This document shows positions 17,411 through 25,663 of a stretch of DNA of 64,000 nucleotides, in pieces. Below the pieces are notes generated by a model. That model was given only the letters and a program-made list of their open reading frames with translations. It was not told where the DNA came from and did not search any database. The stretch's first letter is position 1, and the number at the start of each line of letters is the position of its first letter. Location of the stretch: contig NZ_CAKTTZ010000003.1 in the NCBI RefSeq assembly GCF_934617235.1, forward strand, positions 1 through 64,000, written 5' to 3'. Made by a program: the position numbers and the translations under genes. The stretch is from an uncultured Ellagibacter sp. Lineage in GTDB: Bacteria > Actinomycetota > Coriobacteriia > Coriobacteriales > Eggerthellaceae.

Positions 17411-19051
17411 CTAGCGCTTCTCCTTGAGGGAAACCGCCACTTCCGCAATGCCCTCGCACCCCGCAAGCGCCTGCTCCACCTCGCGAATGACCTCGGGATC
17501 GTCGATTTCGCGAAGGAGCCTCTCGGATGCGGCGTTGGCTTCCTCGCCTGCAGTCTGACGCTGCATCTCGCTCGGGCCGATCGACATGAAAGCCACGCCC
17601 TGCTTCTGCGCCGACTTCGCCTGCACCGCGAGCAGCGAGAAGCCCGCAACGCCCGCGACGAGCGAGGCTAAAAGGACGCCGAGCTTCGCCGCGGCGATCG
17701 TGGCCGCATCGACGTAGGCCAGGTTCGCCACAAAGATTGCCATGGTGAAGCCGACGCCGCCCAAAACCGCCGCGCCGAGCATATGCATCCAGGTCACATT
17801 CTCGGGCAGGCTCGCCGCCTTCAGCTTCACCACAAGGAAACTCGCGGCCATAATGCCAAGCGGCTTGCCCACTACCAGGCCGAAGAACGCACCAAGCAGC
17901 GCCGGGTTCGAGAACAGGGCGCCCAGGTCGCTGCCCGCAAGCCCGACGTTCGCGTTCGTGAGCGCGAACAGGGGCAAGATCGCGAAGTACACCCAGGGGT
18001 AGAGCAGATGCTCCAAACGCGTCGCCGGGGGCACGACCTGCTTTGATACGCGCGCCAGCGAGGAGACCGTCTTCAGGTAATCCTCCTGCCCGATGACGGG
18101 TTCTTGCGCGTTGAAGGCGCTTTTCGCCTCGGCGACGCGCTCGCCCGACCAGCGGATGAAGCTCTTCACGTTCACGCGCGAGCCGGAGGGAATCGCGAAC
18201 GCAAGCAGAACGCCGGCGATGGTCGAGTGCACGCCCGACATGAACACGCAGTACCACAACACGGCCCCCACCAGCAGATACGCATATAGCGAAAACACGT
18301 GGCGCTTGTTCATGAGCAACAGCGCGCAGAAGACGACCGCCGCGCAGCCAAGCCACGGCAAAGACGGCGCCTGCCCGTAGAACACCGCGATGACGATGAT
18401 CGCGATGATGTCGTCGGCGACGGCCAAGGTGCTCAAGAACACGCGCACCCCGTTCGGCACGCGGTTGCCGAGAAGCGCCAAGATTCCCAGCGCGAACGCG
18501 ATGTCGGTTGCCGTCGGGACGCCCCAACCGCCCGCCGTGTCGGGATTGCCCACGTTGAGCGCAGAGTAGACGGCAACGGGCACGAGCACACCGCCCACCG
18601 CAGCGACGATGGGAAGAATCGCCTGGCGGATGTTCGTCAGCTCGCCCACCGTCATCTCGTATTTGATTTCCAAGCCCACGAGCAGGAAAAACACTGCCAT
18701 GAGCACGTCGTTGATAACGTGCGAGAGCGGCATCGTCGCCTGCGCCTGCCCGAACACGAAGCCGACGTCGGTGTGCCAGAAATGGGAGAAGGCGTCGGCG
18801 ACGGGAGAGTTCGCCACCACAAGCGCCGCGATCGCCGCGAGGAGCATCGCACCCGCAGCCTTCGTGGACGAGCTCGTGAACTGGATGAGCTTGCGATAGC
18901 GGGCCTGATGGCGCTGAACCTCGCTGATGTAGATGCGCCCCGGATCGGGGTTTTGCGCGCTGGGGTGCTCGGGTGCTGCAGGCGCATCGAGAGCCACGCC
19001 TTCCGCAGAGCGCTCTTCTTTGTGCGCAGATGAGGCGCAATGTTCGGTCAT
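17411..19051 (-). CDS. nhaA: Na+/H+ antiporter NhaA with C-terminal cytosolic extension
   Basis: 546 residues; typical NhaA is about 390-450. It exchanges sodium for protons across the inner membrane. Around 11-12 hydrophobic helices are visible, with VFFLLVGLEIKYEMTVGEL, GWGVPTATDIAFALG, and the essential Asp pair in LAVADDIIAIIVIA. An N-terminal ~55-residue polar leader and a C-terminal ~80-residue soluble tail (EMQRQTAGEEANAASERLL onward) are extra; the tail could be regulatory. It is transcribed away from hpf and is convergent with the molybdoenzyme operon. The start ATG at 19051 has only a weak ribosome site. Confidence 0.93.
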   Translation of the reverse strand: MTEHCASSAHKEERSAEGVALDAPAAPEHPSAQNPDPGRIYISEVQRHQARYRKLIQFTSSSTKAAGAMLLAAIAALVVANSPVADAFSHFWHTDVGFVFGQAQATMPLSHVINDVLMAVFFLLVGLEIKYEMTVGELTNIRQAILPIVAAVGGVLVPVAVYSALNVGNPDTAGGWGVPTATDIAFALGILALLGNRVPNGVRVFLSTLAVADDIIAIIVIAVFYGQAPSLPWLGCAAVVFCALLLMNKRHVFSLYAYLLVGAVLWYCVFMSGVHSTIAGVLLAFAIPSGSRVNVKSFIRWSGERVAEAKSAFNAQEPVIGQEDYLKTVSSLARVSKQVVPPATRLEHLLYPWVYFAILPLFALTNANVGLAGSDLGALFSNPALLGAFFGLVVGKPLGIMAASFLVVKLKAASLPENVTWMHMLGAAVLGGVGFTMAIFVANLAYVDAATIAAAKLGVLLASLVAGVAGFSLLAVQAKSAQKQGVAFMSIGPSEMQRQTAGEEANAASERLLREIDDPEVIREVEQALAGCEGIAEVAVSLKEKR

Positions 19052-19359
19052 GGGGAATCCAATCTATGCGCGAATAGCGCATACCACGGGGTCGGGCGTT
19101 TGCTGCATTATCCCTCAAATAACGGGTTCTTAACTTGCAAAACCCCCTTTCACCTGCGAATGTAAGCGAAGCGTTGCCAAAACGGTCGCAAATACTCATC
19201 TCCCCCGACGCCGTTTTGCGCTATGCTGTTCCTATCAGCTTCGAGGTAAGGAGCCAACATGTTCCATGCAGACGGGTATCGAAATCGCAGATAAACCCGC
19301 ATGGACAAGGGCATCCTCCCAGGCTGTTTTTTATTCGCCACGATTGTGAGGTGGTAACT
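19052..19359. other. nhaA-hpf divergent intergenic region
   Basis: 308 bases between divergent genes. It contains a small palindrome TATGCGC-GAATA-GCGCATA just upstream of nhaA (about 19065-19083), a TATGCT hexamer near 19220 that could serve hpf, and a weak AAAACGG/CCGTTTT pairing. I find no gene here. Confidence 0.35.
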
Positions 19360-19938
19360 ATGAGCATTACCGTATCCGGCCGCAAAATGCCTGTAACCGA
19401 CGCGCTGCGCGCCTATGCCGAGGAGAAAATCGGCAACTCGATGAAGGTCATGGATATCGACCCCCTCAACGCCGAAGTCGTCCTGAGCAAAGAGAAGAAC
19501 CCGGCGAACCCCTGCCCCGACACCTGCGAAGTCACGCTGCGCACGAAGGGCCACATCATCCGCGTGGAAGAGCACGAAGACGATATGTACGCAGCCATCG
19601 ACGTCGCCGCGGCGAAGGTGCTGCGCCAGCTGCGCAAGTACAAGACGCGCGTCATCGACCGCAAGACCCGGAACGGCGAGAAAACCGTTGACGCCTCGCC
19701 CATTCCCGTCTCCGAAGGAGAGCTCGACCTCGACGGGCTTATGAGCGAGCTGTCCGACGACGAGGTCGTGCGCGTGAAGGAAATCGAGTTCGCACCACTC
19801 ACCGAGGAAGAAGCACTCGTGCAAATCGACCTTCTGGGCCACGATTTCTTCGCTTACACCGATCGCGACACGAACTTGGTGAATGTTCTTTACCGTCGCG
19901 ACAATGGAGGTTACGGCCTTTTGAAGCAGAAGGAGTAG
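19360..19938 (+). CDS. hpf: Ribosome hibernation promoting factor, long form
   Basis: 192 residues from the ATG at 19360 (GAGGTGG upstream). The N-terminal RaiA/YfiA domain covers residues ~1-105 (ITVSGRKMPVTDALRAYAEEKI, then HEDDMYAAIDVAAAKVLRQLRK). The C-terminal HPF domain covers ~130-192 (VRVKEIEFAPLTEEEALVQ, LLGHDFFAYTDRDT, VLYRRDNGGYGLL). Long-form HPF dimerises inactive 70S ribosomes into 100S particles in slow growth. It is followed by an acyl carrier protein gene, perhaps as one transcript. Confidence 0.95.
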   Translation: MSITVSGRKMPVTDALRAYAEEKIGNSMKVMDIDPLNAEVVLSKEKNPANPCPDTCEVTLRTKGHIIRVEEHEDDMYAAIDVAAAKVLRQLRKYKTRVIDRKTRNGEKTVDASPIPVSEGELDLDGLMSELSDDEVVRVKEIEFAPLTEEEALVQIDLLGHDFFAYTDRDTNLVNVLYRRDNGGYGLLKQKE

Positions 19939-19988
19939 CGATAGGGTACAATACCTTCGCTAGTTCACTGTGAGAAAGGATGCCTTCA

Positions 19989-20207
19989 ATGGCTACGCTT
20001 GATACCGTTAAAGAAGTTCTCGAATCGAACCTCGACATCGACCCCGAGAACGTGACCGAAGACGCCACCTTCGAAGACCTGGGAATCGACTCCCTCGACA
20101 TGGTCGAGCTCATCTGCGATCTCGAGGAGAAGTGCAGCGTCGACTTCGGCGAGCCGGAAGGCCTCACCACCGTCGGTGACCTCGTCGAGTACATCGACAA
20201 CCTGTAA
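19989..20207 (+). CDS. acpP: Acyl carrier protein
   Basis: 72 residues from the ATG at 19989, 8 bases after AAAGGA; an in-frame ATG at 19980 overlaps that ribosome site and is unlikely. It is a small acidic four-helix protein with the phosphopantetheine attachment motif GIDSLDMVEL (Ser in DSL). It carries acyl chains in fatty acid synthesis. No fab genes are adjacent, so it is an isolated acp locus. A TACAAT hexamer at about 19948 may provide its own promoter. A strong terminator follows 18 bases downstream. Confidence 0.93.
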   Translation: MATLDTVKEVLESNLDIDPENVTEDATFEDLGIDSLDMVELICDLEEKCSVDFGEPEGLTTVGDLVEYIDNL

Positions 20208-20225
20208 GGTTTCACCACCGCAACG

Positions 20226-20252
20226 AAAGAGCCCGCATCTGCGGGCTCTTTT
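20226..20252 (+). terminator. Intrinsic terminator after acpP
   Basis: A 12-bp perfect stem (AAAGAGCCCGCA with TGCGGGCTCTTT, 20226-20237 and 20240-20251), a 2-base loop and a following T-rich run. It ends the hpf-acp unit. The A-rich 5' flank means it could also serve the leftward side. Confidence 0.9.
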
Positions 20253-20348
20253 CATTTTCGGGAACGTGCAGTGGCGCGGTGGCAGAAAAGCGTGGGCACG
20301 CGCTGCGGCTTCGGCAAGGCGCCAGGGCGCACAACCGCAACGAGAAGC

Positions 20349-20528
20349 CTAGTTGCGCTCGCGGCGAGAAAGCCACGCGAGCACGGCGGCGGCAACGACG
20401 AGCAGGCAAACCGTCGCAACACGCCCTGCGCTTAAGGGCTGATATCCCACAAGGAAGATGCCAACCCCGAACGCCGCCAGGACCACGCAAACGACGGAGA
20501 GCCATTTCAGGTAGTCTTTCCTCTCCAT
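20349..20528 (-). CDS. Small two-helix membrane protein downstream of cydB
   Basis: 59 residues (start ATG 20528, one base after the cydB stop; AGGAAG lies about 12 bases upstream). It has two hydrophobic helices (LSVVCVVLAAFGVGIFLVGY and VATVCLLVVAAAVLAWL) separated by a short polar loop, and ends in Arg/Glu. I do not recognise a family. The tight coupling to cydB suggests a link to the bd oxidase, like CydX/CydH, but those have one helix. It could also be an unrelated membrane protein. Confidence 0.6.
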   Translation of the reverse strand: MERKDYLKWLSVVCVVLAAFGVGIFLVGYQPLSAGRVATVCLLVVAAAVLAWLSRRERN

Positions 20529-20529
20529 G

Positions 20530-21555
20530 CTAGGCCACATCTTCCTCGCTCAAACGACCGCGGAACGTGCGATAAACGATAACGTGGTACACCAGCACGA
20601 GCGGCACACCGATGCACGCGATGCCCGTCATCCAAGCAAGGGAGGTCTCCGAAGACGCCGCGGTCGCCACAGTGATCGAAGCGCCCACGCCAGCGGGGTC
20701 GGCAACCACAAGCGTCGGGAACATCGACGCCGCCAAAAGCCCGATGAGGCAGACCGCACCCACCGATTGCGCGATAAACGCGCCCAGGTCGTTTTCCTTC
20801 GCGCGACCCAGATACATCGACGCGATGAGAGCAATCACGAAAAAAACCGCGAACACGCAGGCCACAGGCCACATCGCAGGCTCAATGACGGGTCGGATGA
20901 CCCCAAGCGTCGCAACCGTGCACACCGCGAACAGCGCAAGCGTCACCACCTGCAAAACGCGTCCGAGCTTGCGCGCCCGTGCACAAAGGTCGCTTCCCTC
21001 AGGGGTCTTAAGCGCAATCCACAAGCACCCGGCCGTCAGGCACATCGCAAAACCCAGCAAGCCGACAAGTAGCGTATACGGGGTGATGAGACCCAAAAGC
21101 GAAACACCCGAGTAGTCTCCGTTCGCCGCCATGGGAATGCCCGCGAACGCATTGCCCACCGCAACCCCGAGCAATAGCGCCGGCAGGAACGACCCCACGA
21201 TGAAGCACACGTCCCACACGCGTGCCCAGCTTGCATCGTGCGCGCGGAACTCAAGCGACACGGCGCGCACGATAAGCCCGAACAACACGAGCATCACCGC
21301 AAGGTAGAAGCCCGAAAACGTCGTGGCGTATGCCGCCGGGAACGCCGCAAACAGCGCGCCGCCCGCCGTGAGCAGCCAAACCTCGTTACCATCCCACACA
21401 GGACCGATGCTGCGACGGATGTACGCACGCTCAGTCTCGTTCTTCGCGAGGATCGGGTAGAGCGTGCCTGCACCCAAATCGAATCCATCGAGCACGAAAT
21501 AGCCCGCTATCAGCACAAAAATCAGGAAGAACCACAGTATCTGAAGAATCGTCAT
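20530..21555 (-). CDS. cydB: Cytochrome bd ubiquinol oxidase subunit II
   Basis: 341 residues, standard length. With CydA it forms the high-affinity quinol oxidase in the membrane. The N-terminus ILWFFLIFVLIAGYFVLDGF and GPVWDGNEVWLLTAGGALFA are signature segments, and eight to nine hydrophobic helices follow. The start codon overlaps the cydA stop by one base (taATG), so translation is coupled. No cydDC genes follow; those may be elsewhere. Confidence 0.96.
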   Translation of the reverse strand: MTILQILWFFLIFVLIAGYFVLDGFDLGAGTLYPILAKNETERAYIRRSIGPVWDGNEVWLLTAGGALFAAFPAAYATTFSGFYLAVMLVLFGLIVRAVSLEFRAHDASWARVWDVCFIVGSFLPALLLGVAVGNAFAGIPMAANGDYSGVSLLGLITPYTLLVGLLGFAMCLTAGCLWIALKTPEGSDLCARARKLGRVLQVVTLALFAVCTVATLGVIRPVIEPAMWPVACVFAVFFVIALIASMYLGRAKENDLGAFIAQSVGAVCLIGLLAASMFPTLVVADPAGVGASITVATAASSETSLAWMTGIACIGVPLVLVYHVIVYRTFRGRLSEEDVA

Positions 21556-22994
21556 TACTGCTCACCACCCTTTTCACCTGCGCCGGCAACCGCGAGGTTC
21601 CCGTCACCCGTATTGGCACTACCCTCATCAGGCCCCTTCTTCACGAAATGGGAGATGACGCGCACCCAGCCGACGAGGAGGAACAGATACACCGCGAGGA
21701 ACAGCGCCAGCGTGATCAAAAGCTCAGGCGCCGACACGGATTGGGAAATCGCGTCGTTCGTCAGAAGCGACACGCCGTCGGGACCGGTCGTCGAGGGGTA
21801 GACAACCCACGGCTGACGCCCCACCTCCGCCGTGATCCAGCCAACTTGAATGGCCACGAACGGGAACAGCGGCGAAATAACGAACAGCTTCTGCAGCCAG
21901 CGCATCGAGCGGACGCGCCCGCCGCGCATGGTGAAAACAATCGCAAGGATCGCCGTCACCATGATGAGCCCATACATGGCAACCATCAGGTGATACGTCT
22001 GAAACACAAGGTTTACCGGCTGATCTGCAACGTTCATGTCGGAGTATTTGTCCTCCTGCGCGAGCGAGTGCAGGCCCTTGTACTCGGTATCCCACGTGCC
22101 GGTCGCAAGGAAGCTCGTCCCGCCAGGAATGGCGAACGGGGTGATCACCCGCTCGTTTTCCTCGTCAACCCAACCGAACGCGTAGAGCGGTGGCACCTCG
22201 TCGTTGTACATGCCCTCCATCATGGCAAGCTTGGTGGGCTGTTCCTCGGACACCTGGACGGCAGACGCATGCGCGGTCACGATCATCGCGCACGAAGCGA
22301 CGATGCCGACAACAGCGCCGATGCGCACTGTTTTCATGGCGAAGTCGGTGTGCTTGTTCTTAAGCAGGTACCACCCGCCCAAAGCGAGCGACGTGAACGC
22401 ACCGATGATCAGCAGCGCAACGATCACGTGGAAGTAACGCGGGGCAATCGAAGGATTCATGGCGGCCGCGAGGAAGTCGGTGATAATGGCTTTCTTTCCA
22501 TCGGCTGCAAGCTCGGCGCCGGCGGGCGTCTGCATCCACGAGTTAGCGATGAGGATCCAGAGCGCGCTTAAAAGGGAGCCTGCCCACACAAGCCATGCCG
22601 ACACGGTGTAGAACTTGGGCGAGACCTTGTTACGGCCGAACAGCAGCACGCCCAAGAACACCGACTCCAGGAAGAAGGCGAACAGTGCTTCAGCGGCAAG
22701 CGGGGCGCCGAAGATGTCACCCACGAAGCGCGAGTAATCCGCCCAGTTCGTGCCGAAGGAGAACTCCATCGTGATGCCCGTCGCCACGCCAATGGCGAAC
22801 GTCGCGGTGAAGATCTTCACCCAGAAGCGCACCGCCGCGCCGTCCTTTTCGTCACGCGAGCGATAGTACTTCGTCGCGAAAATCGCCGTGATCAGGCCAA
22901 GCCCGATCGAAAGCGGGACGAAAATGAAGTGGTACGCAACGGTGAGCGCAAACTGGATACGTGAGAGTAAAGCAACGTCGGTCAAGATATCCAT
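21555..22994 (-). CDS. cydA: Cytochrome bd ubiquinol oxidase subunit I
   Basis: 479 residues from the ATG at 22994 (GAGGAGGGGG upstream); the frame reaches 23018 but without a ribosome site. It reduces O2 to water with quinol and allows growth or protection at low oxygen. Visible features: the N-terminal helix with RIQFALTVAYHFIFVP (heme b595/d His), the Q-loop region, SALWILIANSWMQTPAG, and GWITAEVGRQPWVVY. The Q-loop is of the short type. It is the first gene of cydAB. An AT-rich dyad lies about 75 bases upstream of the start. Confidence 0.96.
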   Translation of the reverse strand: MDILTDVALLSRIQFALTVAYHFIFVPLSIGLGLITAIFATKYYRSRDEKDGAAVRFWVKIFTATFAIGVATGITMEFSFGTNWADYSRFVGDIFGAPLAAEALFAFFLESVFLGVLLFGRNKVSPKFYTVSAWLVWAGSLLSALWILIANSWMQTPAGAELAADGKKAIITDFLAAAMNPSIAPRYFHVIVALLIIGAFTSLALGGWYLLKNKHTDFAMKTVRIGAVVGIVASCAMIVTAHASAVQVSEEQPTKLAMMEGMYNDEVPPLYAFGWVDEENERVITPFAIPGGTSFLATGTWDTEYKGLHSLAQEDKYSDMNVADQPVNLVFQTYHLMVAMYGLIMVTAILAIVFTMRGGRVRSMRWLQKLFVISPLFPFVAIQVGWITAEVGRQPWVVYPSTTGPDGVSLLTNDAISQSVSAPELLITLALFLAVYLFLLVGWVRVISHFVKKGPDEGSANTGDGNLAVAGAGEKGGEQ

Positions 22995-23066
22995 AACGCA
23001 ACCCCCTCCTCTTCGCAAATGCGATTATTGATTGCTGGAAGTTAGGATAGCACATTATCGATAACT

Positions 23067-23087
23067 ATTCTCATTATTATTGAGAAT
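23067..23087. promoter_or_regulatory. AT-rich dyad upstream of cydA (Fur-like candidate operator)
   Basis: ATTCTCA (23067-23073) and TGAGAAT (23081-23087) form a perfect 7-bp inverted repeat around TTATTAT, in an unusually AT-rich island of this GC-rich genome. GAGAAT/ATTCTC heptamers of this sort are typical of Fur-family boxes. It lies 73 bases before the cydA start, in the likely promoter zone. Regulator identity is inference. Confidence 0.5.
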
Positions 23088-23200
23088 TATTTTCGATAGT
23101 AAGAATCCTAGCAGTCGATCGTTATATGAGGACAGGAATAGCCTAGCCCCGCCTTTTGCGATGACCAAGCACCGTATATGCGAAATGTTGTCGGGAAACT

Positions 23201-24934
23201 CTACGACTGCGAAGAGTTGCCGTCCGCAGTGCGAAGAAACGCGGCCTTGACGTCGGCAATCGAGTAGAGGCTGCCGAATGCGCAGATAAGGCCTTCGGAG
23301 CCGGCGATTTTACGTGCAGCAGAGACGGCGCCGTCGAAATCGCCCGCAACCTCGATGGGTGCGCTAACACCAAGCTCATCGCACGTCTCGTGAATCGCCT
23401 CAGCGAGATCGGCAGCATCAAGGGCGCGCGGATTGGGCGGCGTCACGCACACAAAGGCGCTCGCCAGCGGCGCAACCTCTCGAAGCATCGAGCGATAATC
23501 CTTATCCGCAAGGATTCCCACAAGGAATACTGGCCGCTTATCAGGGAAAACGTCGCACAGTGAATCGGCGAGCACGCCCGCACCCTGCGGGTTGTGGCCG
23601 CCATCGATCACCACGGTCGGCATACCCGCTGGTTGATCAAGCACTTCAAAGCGCGCAGGCCACCGCGTCTCGGCAATTCCGCGCGCGATAGCCTCATCAG
23701 GAATCTCCCAGCCGCGCTCGCGCAGCGCACCAGCAATTTCGATAGCCATCGCCGCATTCGAAGGCTGATAAGACCCCAAAAGCCGCGTCGCATACTCCCG
23801 CCCGCGATAGAAGAACTGACGCATGGGAACAGCACTCTCAACCTGCGACATAGGGGTTTGGTGGGCATATGCCATGCTCAAACAGTCCTGAGCTCGCACG
23901 AACGTGCCAGAGGGCACGTTCGGCTCGTGCGGAACTGCGCGTGGCATACGCCCACCAAACCCGGCATCGATTGACGAACTTACTTGGAACTTCTGGGCGG
24001 GGGCAACGTGCTCCGCGCGCAGTTCCGCAGCGCAGCGAGGACTGCCTGAGCACGGAGCCTCCCGTGCGGGGTCGCCAGCCTCGCAGGTTGAGCCTCCCTC
24101 GGCCCCCACCTGAAGCTCTTGAGCATGAGGGGCAACGTGCTCCGCACGCAGTTCCGCAGCGCAGCGAGGACTGTCTGAGCACGGAGTATGCCCCTCGTGC
24201 TCAAGAGCGGTCCCACAGCTCAACAGCGCAGCGCCCCTCGTCACCTTCCCCACCGAAAGCAGCGAGAAATCAGGCACGACGAGCTTGTCGCCCGCGCGCC
24301 GTGCCGCATCTTCCACCACTTCCATGGCGGATGCCTCCTGCGGCCACGACACCACGATCGAACCCGTCTTCACGATGCCCGCCTTCTCATGGGCGATCTC
24401 GGCAAGCGTGTTCCCCAGAAGGTTCGTGTGATCGAGCGCAATCGACACGATGGCCGCAACCTCGGGCGCTGCGATGACGTTGGTGGAATCGAGGCGGCCG
24501 CCAAGCCCCACCTCGAGCACCACGACGTCGCAACTGACGCGCGCGAAATACACGAGCGCCACGGCAGTCATCAACTCGAACTCGGTGGGGTGTTCCCCGC
24601 CTTCCGCCTCCATCGCCTCAGCGCATTCCCGCACGCGAAGCGTCGCAGCCGTGAGGTCCTCATCAGAAATGTTGCGCCCGTTCACGCGAATACGCTCGTG
24701 GAAGGTCTCCACGTAAGGGCTCGTGAAAAGCCCCGTCTTAAAGCCCGCCTCCGTAAGGATAGAAGCCGTGAAGGCGCAGGTCGACCCCTTGCCGTTCGTG
24801 CCGGCAACATGGACGAACTTCAAGCGGTCCTGGGGGCGTCCCAGCCGATCGAGAAGCTCACGAATGCGCTCAAGGCCGAGGCGGGACGTCAGCCAGCGGG
24901 GCGTGTTGATGTATTCGATTGCGTCGAAAGGCAT
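23201..24934 (-). CDS. folC: Bifunctional folylpolyglutamate synthase / dihydrofolate synthase with in-frame repeat insertion
   Basis: 577 residues; FolC is usually ~420-450. It adds glutamates to folates using ATP. Catalytic motifs are intact: P-loop HVAGTNGKGSTCAF (~residues 44-57), TSPYVETFHERI, LEVGLGGRLDSTN, SIALDHTNLLGNTL, and the C-terminal FEVLDQPAGMPTVVIDGGHN. Between KVTRGAALLSCG (~residue 233) and FFYRGREYATRLLGSYQPSN (~residue 370) about 130 residues are inserted, including two copies of SPRCAAELRAEHVAP. The DNA here is three palindromic repeat elements kept in frame. The insertion falls at a domain-linker position, so activity is plausible. Last gene of alr-udg-folC; AAAAAGGTGG precedes the ATG. 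Confidence 0.93.
   Translation of the reverse strand: MPFDAIEYINTPRWLTSRLGLERIRELLDRLGRPQDRLKFVHVAGTNGKGSTCAFTASILTEAGFKTGLFTSPYVETFHERIRVNGRNISDEDLTAATLRVRECAEAMEAEGGEHPTEFELMTAVALVYFARVSCDVVVLEVGLGGRLDSTNVIAAPEVAAIVSIALDHTNLLGNTLAEIAHEKAGIVKTGSIVVSWPQEASAMEVVEDAARRAGDKLVVPDFSLLSVGKVTRGAALLSCGTALEHEGHTPCSDSPRCAAELRAEHVAPHAQELQVGAEGGSTCEAGDPAREAPCSGSPRCAAELRAEHVAPAQKFQVSSSIDAGFGGRMPRAVPHEPNVPSGTFVRAQDCLSMAYAHQTPMSQVESAVPMRQFFYRGREYATRLLGSYQPSNAAMAIEIAGALRERGWEIPDEAIARGIAETRWPARFEVLDQPAGMPTVVIDGGHNPQGAGVLADSLCDVFPDKRPVFLVGILADKDYRSMLREVAPLASAFVCVTPPNPRALDAADLAEAIHETCDELGVSAPIEVAGDFDGAVSAARKIAGSEGLICAFGSLYSIADVKAAFLRTADGNSSQS
23854..23962. repeat. Palindromic element A inside folC
   Basis: Outer arms 23854-23877 and 23939-23962 are inverted copies matching at 22 of 24 positions (GGGTTTGGTGGGC... 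and complement). Inside is a second hairpin around GCACGTTCGGCTCGTGC. Its inner flanks (TGCTCAAACAGTCCT and TGCGGAACTGCGCG) match the reverse complement of the cores of elements B and C, so it is the same family in opposite orientation. In folC it encodes about 36 residues without a stop. Confidence 0.8.
24006..24208. repeat. Palindromic elements B and C inside folC (52-bp direct repeat)
   Basis: A 52-base core occurs at 24006-24057 and 24135-24186 with two differences, offset 129 bases (43 codons), so the frame is kept. Copy C is flanked by 20-base inverted arms (24115-24134 and 24189-24208; 19/20 match, GCTCTTGAGC...). Copy B has weaker complementary flanks. In the folC frame each core reads CSxSPRCAAELRAEHVAP. 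Confidence 0.85.
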
Positions 24935-24946
24935 GCTTCCACCTTT

Positions 24947-25663
24947 TTAGAGAAGTGTTTGCTGAGAGGGTGTGCCATCTTCCACCTGGGAAAACGGCGA
25001 TGTTTCCCCCACCTTGTCGGAGGGGGCAGGTACGGACGCAGGCGTTCGCGACGCCGTGTCTTCCCCACGTGATAAGCCATCGGGGTCAGCGGCAACGATG
25101 CCCGCCTGGCGCAAAAGCTCACCGAGGGTCGCGAAGTCGTTCTCCAACGCCTCGCGCTTGCTGCCGTCGTAGAGCGCAGCGGCGGGATGGTAAATCGGGA
25201 AAACGCTGAAGCGACCCGCATGCTGCAAGGTCCCGTGCAGCCGTGTGATTCCCACCTCGGTCTTCAGGATGAACTGCGTGGCGAACTTGCCGAGCGTCAC
25301 GATGAAGTCAGGCATGATGGTGCGCGTCTGTTCACGCAGATAGGGCGCGCAGAGCTCGATTTCTTCAGGCCTGGGGTCGCGATTTCCAGGAGGGCGGCAT
25401 TTCAGCACGTTCGCGATGTACACGTCGTCGCGGGAAAGCCCTGCGATCGCAAGCAGGTCGTTGAGCATGTGCCCAGCGGTGCCAACGAACGGCTCGCCCT
25501 GCAGATCCTCATTGCGACCAGGCGCTTCCCCTACGAAAAGCACGCGGGCACGGGGGTTTCCCACCCCAAACACCGTTTGCGTGCGCCCCTGCGAAAGCGG
25601 GCAGCGATGGCATGCCTCCACTGCGGCGCGAATCTCGGGAAGGGGTATGTGCGGTTTGGTCAT
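24947..25663 (-). CDS. Type 4 (family 4) uracil-DNA glycosylase, [4Fe-4S]
   Basis: 238 residues; family 4 enzymes are usually ~190-220. It removes uracil from DNA for base excision repair. The FeS ligands are in ACHRCPLSQGR and in LKCRPPGNRDPRPEEIELC; the catalytic region VLFVGEAPGRNEDLQGEPFV and the FPIYHPAAAL motif are present. The last ~45 residues (GLSRGEDTASR onward) are a non-conserved polar tail. The ATG follows the alr stop immediately, so translation is probably coupled. folC starts 12 bases downstream. Confidence 0.93.
   Translation of the reverse strand: MTKPHIPLPEIRAAVEACHRCPLSQGRTQTVFGVGNPRARVLFVGEAPGRNEDLQGEPFVGTAGHMLNDLLAIAGLSRDDVYIANVLKCRPPGNRDPRPEEIELCAPYLREQTRTIMPDFIVTLGKFATQFILKTEVGITRLHGTLQHAGRFSVFPIYHPAAALYDGSKREALENDFATLGELLRQAGIVAADPDGLSRGEDTASRTPASVPAPSDKVGETSPFSQVEDGTPSQQTLL

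Noticed and set aside
24947..25080. Further palindromic element in the C-terminal tail of the uracil-DNA glycosylase
   Set aside because: The tail is non-conserved and repeat-like in composition, but I could not find matching inverted arms.
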